Of a stretch of DNA of 6,097 nucleotides, positions 1 through 4,755 are shown one piece after another. The DNA is taken from positions 1 through 6,097 of the forward strand of contig CAZZCN010000130.1 of the NCBI GenBank assembly GCA_964652975.1. The letters run 5' to 3'. The number at the start of each line of letters is the position of its first letter. Within the stretch, counting starts at the first letter, position 1. Below the pieces are notes generated by a model that saw only the letters and a program-made list of their open reading frames with translations, searched no databases and was not told the origin of the DNA. A program made the translations under genes and the position numbers. Origin of the DNA: CAZZCN01 sp964652975. Its GTDB lineage: Bacteria > Bacillota > Clostridia > Saccharofermentanales > UBA5734.

Positions 1-171
1 ATATTTTTTGATTGATATGTCCGGACGGCCGATGATTTTTTTGCTGTGTTTCCGGTATCTGACTCCGTTTTTGTAAAGCCATTTTCTGACTTTGATTTCG
101 ATTTTTGTGTCCTTGCCTTTGATTTTTGACATGATATCGTGTCTTTTTTCTACAGAGAATACGTCAGTCAT
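1..171 (-). CDS. vsr: Very short patch repair (Vsr) endonuclease, N-terminal 57 residues, cut by window edge
   Basis: Vsr nicks DNA 5' of the T in T:G mismatches created by deamination of 5-methylcytosine, starting very short patch repair in the cytoplasm. Reading leftward from ATG at 171, 57 codons stay open to the window edge. The protein begins MTDVFSVEKRHDIMSKIKGK and continues DTKIE, then reaches IIGRPD. This matches the family layout (MADV...MRAI...DTAIE...LPGRPD in E. coli Vsr, from memory). The catalytic metal-binding aspartate falls at residue 51, as in E. coli, and the conserved Glu at 25 is present; the later His residues lie outside the window. An internal ATG at 132 exists, but the upstream start restores the conserved N-terminus and has a modest AGGCGG-like ribosome site 8 bases before it. 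It follows the Nudix gene on the same strand after 73 bp, so co-transcription is plausible. A cytosine-5 methyltransferase is the usual partner but is not visible here. Confidence 0.88.
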   Translation of the reverse strand, partial: MTDVFSVEKRHDIMSKIKGKDTKIEIKVRKWLYKNGVRYRKHSKKIIGRPDISIKKY

Positions 172-244
172 TGTTCGCACCGCCTGCTTTTTTCATTTCA
201 AATCATCTCATATCATTCACAGGAGCTATCAGGAAAGGTCCTGT

Positions 245-643
245 TTAAAGGGAGGTCAGCTTTTTTAGGATCGGCACATCCGCCGGGGCCCAGTCAAGTT
301 TTTGCAGTTCGTTTTGTTTTAGCCAGCAGTGGTCGTGGTGCTCTTTTCGCACGAAGGTTTTGTCGGTCACTTTGCAGATGAAACTGTGCATTGTGATGTG
401 GAAGTCGGGGTAGGTGTGCTCGACGGTCAGGAAGAAGTCGTCGTCGCTTACGGTGATGTCGAGGTCCATTTCCTCTCTGATCTCGCGCATGAGGGCCTGG
501 GGAGGGGTCTCGCCGGGGTCGATCTTGCCGCCGGGAAATTCGTATTTGTACGACAGGTATTCGAACCTGCCGATTCCGCGCTGCATGCATAGAATCTCAT
601 CTTCATGGACTATAATAGCCGCTACAACTTCAATCGCCTTCAT
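245..643 (-). CDS. MutT/NudG-like Nudix hydrolase (nucleoside triphosphate pyrophosphohydrolase)
   Basis: This 132-residue protein is the usual length for small MutT-type enzymes, which hydrolyse (oxidised or modified) nucleoside triphosphates to the monophosphate plus pyrophosphate in the cytoplasm. The Nudix box runs from residue 39 to 61: G39, E45, then R53-E54 and E57-E58, the metal-binding glutamates. The glycine normally at the second-last box position is Asp60, a tolerated variation. FPGGK precedes the helix. Near the C-terminus, LDWAPADVPIL (116-126) matches the LxWxPAD.PI element seen in MutT and NudG (CTP/5-methyl-dCTP) enzymes. The start at 643 is supported by GAAAGG about 7 bases upstream. 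The exact substrate (8-oxo-dGTP, dCTP analogues) cannot be decided. The following vsr gene suggests a mutation-avoidance pair. GC is high compared with the right end of the window. Confidence 0.9.
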   Translation of the reverse strand: MKAIEVVAAIIVHEDEILCMQRGIGRFEYLSYKYEFPGGKIDPGETPPQALMREIREEMDLDITVSDDDFFLTVEHTYPDFHITMHSFICKVTDKTFVRKEHHDHCWLKQNELQKLDWAPADVPILKKLTSL

Positions 644-699
644 TGTTTGCCTTTCGAGCTTGTTTTGGTTTCCTTTGTCGTGGTCGCTTTTTATTTTTC

Positions 700-705
700 A
701 TTATA
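700..705 (-). promoter_or_regulatory. Candidate -10 box for the Nudix-vsr transcript
   Basis: On the minus strand this reads TATAAT, a perfect -10 hexamer, placed so that the transcript leader before the Nudix ATG (643) would be about 50 bases. No good -35 hexamer lies 16-18 bases upstream, so the promoter, if real, may be weak or activator-dependent. Confidence 0.35.
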
Positions 706-743
706 CCAAACGGGAGGTCCTTTTTTGGTACAAAACGGAAGTT

Positions 744-764
744 TTTTTGCATAATATGCAAAAA
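744..764. promoter_or_regulatory. 21-bp palindrome, possible operator upstream of the Nudix promoter
   Basis: TTTTTGCAT and ATGCAAAAA form perfect 9-bp arms around a 3-base centre. The site lies about 40 bp upstream of the candidate Nudix -10 box, a common place for a dimeric regulator. It is AT-rich, so a chance or weak terminator-like origin is possible. Confidence 0.3.
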
Positions 765-839
765 CAAACAAAAACCTACAATTTGCCCTAAAAGAGGTAA
801 GTATAATTGTGGGTATTCACGGTAAAGGAGGCGCACAGA

Positions 840-900
840 AAAAGAGACACATGTCTGTCCGGTCCTTCACGGGTCTTTTCGGATGGCATATATCTCTTTT
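840..900 (-). repeat. 61-bp palindromic repeat, copy 1
   Basis: This imperfect palindrome has outer arms AAAAGAGA/TCTCTTTT. A second copy of equal length and orientation lies at 2750-2810; 54 of 61 positions agree. Transcribed from the minus strand, the outer 14 bases on each side all pair (with G-U pairs), whereas the plus-strand transcript has C-A mismatches. It lies 57 bp downstream of the aquaporin stop and ends in a T run on the minus strand, so it could serve as the aquaporin terminator or 3' stabilising hairpin as well as being a dispersed REP/MITE-like repeat. Confidence 0.75.
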
Positions 901-957
901 TGATATGTTGAGAAAATTTGGGTTTTATTGTGTTACATTTTTGCTAGAAGCAACAAA

Positions 958-1653
958 CTATTGTTTTACAGCCTTTTTGCTATAGAATAATCTCCAGGCA
1001 CATGCGGCCAAGGCAGCGCCGACCAAAGGAGCGACAATAAACACCCAGACCTGTGACAGCTCGGTGCCTCCAAGCATCAAAGCCGGTCCAATGCTTCTTG
1101 CAGGATTAACTGATGTCCCTGTCAATGCGATGCCCAGGATATGCACAAATGCCAGTGTCAAGCCAATTACAAGACCGCCAAGATGACTTGTCTTTTCGTT
1201 GCTTGTCACTCCGAGGATAGTAAGTACAAATACGAAAGTGAGTATGATCTCTACGATTAGAGCGCCTGTCATGTCAAGTCCGATAAAGGATTTTTCGCCA
1301 AAACCATTAGCTCCGAGGCCTGATTTTGCAATATCTAATGTTGAAGACATGACAATGAATTTGAGAACCGCTGCTCCTGCGATTCCGCCTATAAACTGAG
1401 CAATTACATATCCGATGAAGTCCATGAAGCTCATCTTACCTGCTATAAGCGCACCCAATGATACAGCCGGATTAATGTGACAACCAGAAATGTCTCCGAT
1501 TGCATATGCCATGGCAACAATGGAAAGTCCAAATGCAAATGCAATTCCCAGGATACCCAGTACCCCGTTAATCCCTCCGGTTAGCGCTGCCGACCCGCAG
1601 CCAAACAATACAAGTGTGAATGTTCCGATTAGTTCTGCCAGATACTTTTTCAT
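958..1653 (-). CDS. aqpZ: AqpZ-type aquaporin (MIP family water channel)
   Basis: This is an inner-membrane channel of 231 residues, the same length as E. coli AqpZ. Both half-helix NPA motifs are present: N61-P62-A63 within SGCHINPAVS, and N183-P184-A185 followed by R186 in TSVNPARS. The selectivity-filter residues Phe41, His171, Thr180 and Arg186 match the AqpZ set (F/H/T/R), which favours water over glycerol; glycerol facilitators usually have a smaller residue in place of the His and an Asp after the second NPA. Six hydrophobic segments surround these loops, and the protein ends in a short basic tail. The start has a strong AAAGGAGG site 7-8 bases upstream. The gene appears monocistronic: its 5' side is a long repeated, structured leader (1654-1815), and its 3' side is a palindromic repeat (840-900). 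Confidence 0.95.
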   Translation of the reverse strand: MKKYLAELIGTFTLVLFGCGSAALTGGINGVLGILGIAFAFGLSIVAMAYAIGDISGCHINPAVSLGALIAGKMSFMDFIGYVIAQFIGGIAGAAVLKFIVMSSTLDIAKSGLGANGFGEKSFIGLDMTGALIVEIILTFVFVLTILGVTSNEKTSHLGGLVIGLTLAFVHILGIALTGTSVNPARSIGPALMLGGTELSQVWVFIVAPLVGAALAACAWRLFYSKKAVKQ

Positions 1654-1700
1654 AACTTTCTTCCTCCTTTGTTTGTTTGAGAGGAGACGCTTCCCGTCAT
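1650..1700 (-). CDS. Possible 16-aa leader ORF overlapping the aquaporin start (speculative)
   Basis: An ATG inside the loop of the first leader hairpin opens a 16-codon frame, MTGSVSSQTNKGGRKL. Its TGA stop overlaps the aquaporin start codon as ATGA, the geometry of translational coupling. The nearest SD-like AAAGGGAGG is 16 bases upstream of this ATG, which is too far for ordinary initiation unless the hairpin stem brings it closer. A similar 30-codon frame from the second leader copy (1789-1697) ends in the same ATGA manner on this ATG. Either could be chance. Confidence 0.2.
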   Translation of the reverse strand: MTGSVSSQTNKGGRKL

Positions 1701-1725
1701 TTATATTGAAGCGTTTCCTCCCTTT
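1686..1725 (-). repeat. Aquaporin leader direct repeat, proximal copy, with hairpin
   Basis: This 40-bp block is repeated exactly at 1775-1814, 89 bp away. It contains an inverted repeat, GACGCTTC (1686-1693) with GAAGCGTT (1708-1715), around a 14-base loop, plus an SD-like AAAGGGAGG on the minus strand. The adjoining tttgtttgttt block recurs just before the aquaporin SD at 1667-1680, so the ribosome-site region itself seems to belong to the repeated unit. Confidence 0.8.
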
Positions 1726-1744
1726 GTTTGTTTGAAGCGGAGGT

Positions 1745-1771
1745 ACATTTCAATTGTTTGATAAGAAATGT
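1745..1771 (-). repeat. Hairpin between the two aquaporin leader repeats
   Basis: ACATTTC (1745-1751) and GAAATGT (1765-1771) form a perfect 7-bp stem with a 13-base AT-rich loop. Together with the stems in the flanking 40-bp repeats this makes three hairpins in a row in the presumed leader. An operator dyad is equally possible. Confidence 0.4.
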
Positions 1772-1774
1772 CAT

Positions 1775-1814
1775 GACGCTTCCCGTCATTTATATTGAAG
1801 CGTTTCCTCCCTTT
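1775..1814 (-). repeat. Aquaporin leader direct repeat, distal copy, with hairpin
   Basis: This is the exact 40-bp counterpart of 1686-1725, with the same 8-bp stem (1775-1782 with 1797-1804, outer pair G-T). The identity ends sharply on both sides, suggesting a recent duplication or a conserved regulatory module. Confidence 0.8.
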
Positions 1815-1882
1815 ACAATTTTTGATTACAAAATAGTCTTCGAGTCATTGATATTTATCCGAGATTCGTCTTTACATGAATA

Positions 1883-1888
1883 ATTATA
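1883..1888 (-). promoter_or_regulatory. Candidate -10 box for the aquaporin transcript
   Basis: The minus strand reads TATAAT here. No convincing -35 hexamer sits at the right spacing. If used, the transcript would have a leader of about 220 bases containing all three hairpins and both 40-bp repeats. Confidence 0.3.
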
Positions 1889-1960
1889 CACCTTAATTGT
1901 GAAAATATTTTTTCTTTTTGTTTGCATTTGGTTTACAGGAAAAGGTATGGTAAACCAATG

Positions 1961-2026
1961 GGTGGCAAGGGGGTGGCAAGGGGGTGGCAAGGGGACGTTT
2001 CGTTTGGTGGCAAGGGGACGTTTCGT
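1961..2026. repeat. Inverted-repeat element, copy C: expanded outer arm, truncated by gap
   Basis: ggtggcaaggg is repeated three times head to tail (1961-1993, period 11). A 23-bp unit, ggtggcaaggggacgtttcg plus three T, then starts at 1983 and again at 2006, where it runs into the N gap. This is the left arm of the same element found complete at 2511-2609 and 2812-2904. The assembly break inside it fits a multi-copy repeat. Confidence 0.8.
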
Positions 2027-2126
2027 NNNNNNNNNNNNNNNNNNNNNNNNNNNNNNNNNNNNNNNNNNNNNNNNNNNNNNNNNNNNNNNNNNNNNNNNNN
2101 NNNNNNNNNNNNNNNNNNNNNNNNNN
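2027..2126. other. Scaffold gap (100 N)
   Basis: A run of exactly 100 N is the conventional placeholder for a gap of unknown size. It begins inside a repeat element and ends next to a minisatellite. Any reading frame crossing it is meaningless. Confidence 0.98.
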
Positions 2127-2143
2127 CACGATATTGAATATAA

Positions 2144-2242
2144 GGTGTAATTTTGCAGAGTTTCTACGAATATTATGGTGTAATTTTGCAGAGTTTATAC
2201 GAATATCATGGTTTATTTTTGCAGAGATTTGACAAGTACACA
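2144..2242. repeat. 33-bp tandem repeat (minisatellite), three units
   Basis: Units start at 2144, 2177 and 2210. The first two differ at only a few positions and share ggtgtaattttgcagagttt; the third is diverged (ggtttatttttgcagaga). The period of 33 bp gives an 11-residue repeat (SAKLHHNIRRN-like) on the minus strand, but no start or ribosome site supports translation. Confidence 0.75.
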
Positions 2243-2453
2243 TTCTCAAAACGAGTTTTGTCAGAGATCCCGAGATTCGTTCAGGTACGAAAGTCTATTT
2301 CTAAAGATGAAAATTTTGGAAAAACATCGGAAATGTCTACTTTTGAAAATGACATCGGTTAGAAATAGTTTTAAGGTGTCTACAAATAAAAATCAAATAT
2401 TAAAAAAACGTTTCTCGTGTCCACCAAACTTGACAAGTGCATGGTGCGATTAT

Positions 2454-2511
2454 AACCATGGAATAATGTTGCAAAGCGATACATAAAACCATGGAATTAT
2501 GTTGCAAATCG
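2454..2511. repeat. Second 33-bp-period tandem repeat, about 1.8 units
   Basis: aaccatggaataatgttgca at 2454 recurs with one change at 2487, again with a period of 33 bp. The word atggnntaatnttgca is shared with the block at 2144-2242, so the two blocks probably derive from the same minisatellite family. It abuts the inverted-repeat element at 2511. Confidence 0.65.
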
Positions 2512-2609
2512 TGGTAAGGGGTGGTAAGGGGACGTTTCGTCTGGCACCCTCTGTAATAAACTATATGATAATCAGTACAAACCATGGTAAACGAAACGTC
2601 CCCTTGCCA
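2511..2609. repeat. Inverted-repeat (MITE/REP-like) element, copy A
   Basis: The perfect arms are aaggggacgtttcgt (2526-2540) and acgaaacgtcccctt (2591-2605), 50 bases apart. The outer end is a tandem duplication of gtggtaaggg (2511-2530), echoing the tandem expansion in copy C. The inner left flank (ctggcaccctctgta) resembles that of copy B (ttggcgccctcggta), so the interior is homologous too. No transposase is encoded. Confidence 0.8.
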
Positions 2610-2674
2610 AACTATGAAAATATCCTGACAATCACCTTGATTTTTTCAAATGAATTTTGGTGAGTTTACAAGTT

Positions 2675-2736
2675 TCTGAAAACCTCGGAATGAAATGTCT
2701 GAAAACCTCGGAAAAATATTACCGAAAATCACGGAA
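2675..2736. repeat. 23-bp tandem repeat, three units
   Basis: tctgaaaacctcggaa occurs at 2675 and 2698, and a degenerate form (accgaaaatcacggaa) at 2721, giving an even 23-bp period. Related words (aacatcgg, gacatcgg) appear near 2323 and 2351. No function is evident. Confidence 0.65.
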
Positions 2737-2749
2737 AAGAGATGAACAT

Positions 2750-2810
2750 AAAAGAGACATACGTCTGTCCGGTCCTGAACGGGTCTTTACGGATGACGTA
2801 TATCTCTTTT
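2750..2810 (-). repeat. 61-bp palindromic repeat, copy 2
   Basis: This is the second copy of the element at 840-900, same length and orientation. Its minus-strand RNA pairs through the outer 16 bases or so. Relative to copy 1, stem positions 13 and 49 of the element change together (T-A to C-G), keeping the pairing. It lies directly beside inverted-repeat copy B, downstream of the HAAS gene stop. Confidence 0.75.
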
Positions 2811-2811
2811 T

Positions 2812-2904
2812 GGTGGGTGGCAAGGGGACGTTTCGTTTGGCGCCCTCGGTACCACAACACATGAAAATCAGAACAGAACATGGCAAACGAAACGTCCCCT
2901 TGGC
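2812..2904. repeat. Inverted-repeat (MITE/REP-like) element, copy B
   Basis: The arms caaggggacgtttcgtttg (2821-2839) and its exact inverse (2884-2902) give 19 perfect base pairs around a 44-base interior. The element ends 13 bp downstream of the HAAS protein stop, so a read-through minus-strand transcript would form a strong hairpin here. No U tract follows the stem, which argues against a simple intrinsic terminator. Confidence 0.85.
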
Positions 2905-2917
2905 AGTTCCTTGGCAG

Positions 2918-3967
2918 CTACTTCTCACGTGGTAGCGCCAGCGATTTGTAAAAATTGCTGATGGTCTCGACGGCAAATCCGAAAATGCCGATACCGATTA
3001 TGAACTTGACTAGCATTTTGAATCCTCCGAAAACGGCAAATCCGTCAAAAGCGCCCTGACCAAAAACATTGTTCATTTCGGCTGTGAAATTCGGGTTCAG
3101 AAACGATGGATTTGTTATCAGATATATCGTCAGAATGAGCGATATAGAGCTTATCACGGCGGTGCCTATGCTGAGCCGCAGTGTGTGACGTCCTTCTAAA
3201 AGGCGGGCTATCTCTTTTATAAAGCCTATGAAAATAATAATGTTAATCATCAATAGGAATGATCCGATGTCGTCTATGTTGAGTATCGGGACGCTTCTCG
3301 TGCCTGCCTTGTCAAAAGAGATTATGCTGAGAGCCTGTGGTGCGTAGTTGAAAATTATGAATCCGATGAGGCCGAAAATCATACCAGCTATCGGTTCACC
3401 TTTTGAGATGATAGCTTTCTGCGACGGGATCTCTGGCAAATCCTCCAAGGTCCATTTCATCTCTTTCCTGGCCTCGGCGATCGCTGCATCAAACTGCTCT
3501 TCTCCATAGTAGCCTATCAGTGCAAAAATTATCGTCACCCACGCGAACACTCCTAACAGAGCGGACATTATCGATGTTACAATTTCGACCGCCATGGCTG
3601 TCGGGTTAATAGGTGTGTTGACTATGTTTTTGATGGTGAGCGCGATTATCAGTCCGCCGGTTACTGCGGCAAGCACGATTTTGAGTATAAAAATATACAT
3701 CGGGTAATGCTCCGGGCCGATGAGGTAGCGCTTGTTGTCCTGGTATTTCGCCGCGAGGTCATAGGGGTTGCCAAGCTCGCTTAGTACCGCTTTGACCGAT
3801 TCGGGGTCGTCCTTCCTGTCCGAATAGCCGTCCGTCAGCATGTCGTCTATCAGGCTGCGGATCTCCTTGTCTATGTCCTCCCGTTGCTTGGCTGGCAGGC
3901 GTTTGGTTACTGCGTAGACGTATCTGTCTATTATTTCGTTTGGGTCGTTCATGAATTTCTTTGTCAT
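2918..3967 (-). CDS. HAAS-domain (DUF1700-like) multi-pass membrane protein, PadR-associated
   Basis: This 349-residue protein has a soluble N-terminal HAAS-type helical domain at about 10-80: RYVYAVTKRLP, then IDKEIRSLIDDML, then VLSELGNPYDLAAKYQ, the typical spacing of LP, EI and LG-P-LAxxY elements. It is followed by about six hydrophobic segments near 91-111, 131-153, 193-215, 234-251, 267-285 and 311-337. A charged, amphipathic cytoplasmic loop lies at 155-190 (EEQFDAAIAEARKEMKWTLE). The start has GGAGGAAT 5-8 bases upstream. Proteins of this type are usually encoded beside PadR regulators and are thought to act in membrane signalling or envelope-stress responses; the biochemical activity is not known. 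It is downstream of the padR-like gene (4189-4524), with an unusual 221-bp G-poor spacer between them. The long C-terminal membrane part beyond the HAAS domain is not one I recognise as a named family. Confidence 0.85.
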   Translation of the reverse strand: MTKKFMNDPNEIIDRYVYAVTKRLPAKQREDIDKEIRSLIDDMLTDGYSDRKDDPESVKAVLSELGNPYDLAAKYQDNKRYLIGPEHYPMYIFILKIVLAAVTGGLIIALTIKNIVNTPINPTAMAVEIVTSIMSALLGVFAWVTIIFALIGYYGEEQFDAAIAEARKEMKWTLEDLPEIPSQKAIISKGEPIAGMIFGLIGFIIFNYAPQALSIISFDKAGTRSVPILNIDDIGSFLLMINIIIFIGFIKEIARLLEGRHTLRLSIGTAVISSISLILTIYLITNPSFLNPNFTAEMNNVFGQGAFDGFAVFGGFKMLVKFIIGIGIFGFAVETISNFYKSLALPREK

Positions 3968-3990
3968 ATAGATTCCTCCGTTCTGATTTT

Positions 3991-4188
3991 TGGTTTGGGT
4001 GGTGGTTTGTGATTATTGTGTGGTGGTTTTGGGTTTTTGTATGTGTTGTGTTTTGTTGTTTGGGTTGTTTATTGCGAGTGGCTGTAGTGTATCGGTGTAG
4101 GTGTTTTGAATGTTTTCTGTTTGGGTTGTTTTACGATGTTGGATTATATTGTGGTGTCTCGGTTTGCGTATGTGTTGTTAGAAAATTG
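3991..4188 (-). promoter_or_regulatory. C/A-rich, G-poor leader between padR-like and HAAS genes; possible Rho-loading or unstructured leader
   Basis: The plus strand is a G/T-only-looking tract: by hand count about 69 G but only about 8 C in 200 bases. The minus-strand transcript, in the direction of the operon, would therefore be rich in C and A and nearly free of G, hence largely unstructured. That is the compositional hallmark of Rho utilisation sites (C above G). It could attenuate the distal gene or simply be a simple-sequence spacer. The long W/V/F/C-rich plus-strand frame through it is a composition artefact. Confidence 0.4.
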
Positions 4189-4524
4189 TTACTCCGTAAT
4201 CAACTTGTTCATGTTGTCCGATATCTTGGTCCACTCGTCGCATAGCAGCTTGTATGTCTTCTTGCCATTCTCACTTAGGCTGTAGTACTTTCTCGGCTTG
4301 GTCCCGGAAGTCTCCCACTCGCTGATGAGCAGATCCTGCGTCTCAAGTCTTCTCAAAAGCGGATAAAGCGTTCCCGCGTCAAGCAGCAGTCCCTTCTCTT
4401 CCAGTGATTGTACCAGCGAGTAACCGTATTGCGGCTTGCTAAGTTGGCTCAAAACGCTTAAAACGAGCGTTCCTCTTCTGAGCTCGAGTATCAGGTTGCT
4501 CAAAACCTCTTCTTGCGTATTCAT
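4189..4524 (-). CDS. PadR-family winged-helix transcriptional regulator
   Basis: At 111 residues this is the short PadR subfamily type. Landmarks in order are the N-terminal RRGTLVLSVL (16-25), YGYSLVQSL (33-41), the recognition segment DAGTLYPLLRRLE (49-61), the wing with W70 and KPRKYYSLSENGKK (76-89), and a C-terminal dimerisation helix containing DEW (96-98). Such proteins bind dyad DNA as dimers, usually repressing their own operon until a ligand or stress relieves them. The start has a strong AAAGGAGGTG site. The HAAS membrane protein follows on the same strand, the standard PadR/DUF1700 pairing, so autoregulation of both is likely. The promoter region runs into a scaffold gap 117 bp upstream. 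Confidence 0.93.
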   Translation of the reverse strand: MNTQEEVLSNLILELRRGTLVLSVLSQLSKPQYGYSLVQSLEEKGLLLDAGTLYPLLRRLETQDLLISEWETSGTKPRKYYSLSENGKKTYKLLCDEWTKISDNMNKLITE

Positions 4525-4562
4525 GTGTTGGCACCTCCTTTACGGGGTTTTTGTAAATCGAT

Positions 4563-4639
4563 ATTGTTTGTGATGTTATTCTCTGATTAATTTTCATACC
4601 ATTGTTTGAATGTTAGTATTATTGTTTCGGTATTGTTTG
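4563..4639 (-). repeat. CAAACAAT words upstream of the padR-like gene
   Basis: On the minus strand CAAACAAT occurs three times (4563-4570, 4601-4608, 4632-4639) and GAAACAAT once (4621-4628), within 77 bp before the PadR start. They could be regulator half-sites, but the region is AT-rich and the words are direct rather than inverted repeats. No clear -35/-10 pair was found. Confidence 0.25.
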
Positions 4640-4641
4640 TA

Positions 4642-4741
4642 NNNNNNNNNNNNNNNNNNNNNNNNNNNNNNNNNNNNNNNNNNNNNNNNNNNNNNNNNNN
4701 NNNNNNNNNNNNNNNNNNNNNNNNNNNNNNNNNNNNNNNNN
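4642..4741. other. Scaffold gap (100 N)
   Basis: Again exactly 100 N. Coding strand and base composition change across it, so the flanking contigs may not be truly adjacent, and promoters of both the padR-like gene and the 105-aa gene may be missing. Confidence 0.98.
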
Positions 4742-4755
4742 TTGGAGGCGCTGCT

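Larger units (their letters stand above)
644..957. other. Gene-free spacer between aquaporin and Nudix genes
   Basis: I find no credible gene in this 314-bp spacer. A GTG-initiated frame on the minus strand (about 836-630) lacks a ribosome site and runs through the Nudix promoter and the palindrome. The spacer holds a TATAAT-like box at 700-705, a 21-bp palindrome at 744-764 and the 61-bp palindromic repeat at 840-900, each listed separately. Confidence 0.6.
1815..2917. other. Gene-free, repeat-dense region including a scaffold gap
   Basis: This stretch carries no gene I can support. Short open frames in it are explained by the repeats and by the N run. It contains a possible aquaporin promoter (1883-1888), three copies of a GGGGACGTTTCGT inverted-repeat element, two 33-bp minisatellite blocks, a 23-bp tandem repeat and the second 61-bp palindrome. 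The part from about 2245 to 2440 is AT-rich, apparently unique DNA with scattered degenerate gaaaa...catcgg words. Confidence 0.7.

Noticed and set aside
219..244. ACAGGA/TCCTGT stem between Nudix and vsr as a terminator
   Set aside because: Only 6 bp with a 14-base loop and no following U run.
630..836. 68-codon basic minus-strand frame upstream of the Nudix gene
   Set aside because: It would start at GTG with no ribosome site, overlaps the Nudix start, and covers the promoter candidate and a palindrome.
1893..2249. Long frames on both strands across the first N run
   Set aside because: They exist only because N codons do not read as stops; the flanking parts are repeats.
1961..2511. CRISPR array
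   Set aside because: The repeats are contiguous tandem units or inverted pairs without unique spacers of constant length, and no cas genes are present.
2657..2976. Frames in both directions through inverted-repeat copy B and the 61-bp repeat
   Set aside because: The peptides (GTFRLA, RNVPL and similar) are translations of the palindromic repeats; no ribosome sites support them.
3961..4245. 94-residue plus-strand frame rich in W, V, F and C
   Set aside because: It arises from the G/T-only composition of the PadR-HAAS spacer, overlaps both real genes antisense, and has no ribosome site.
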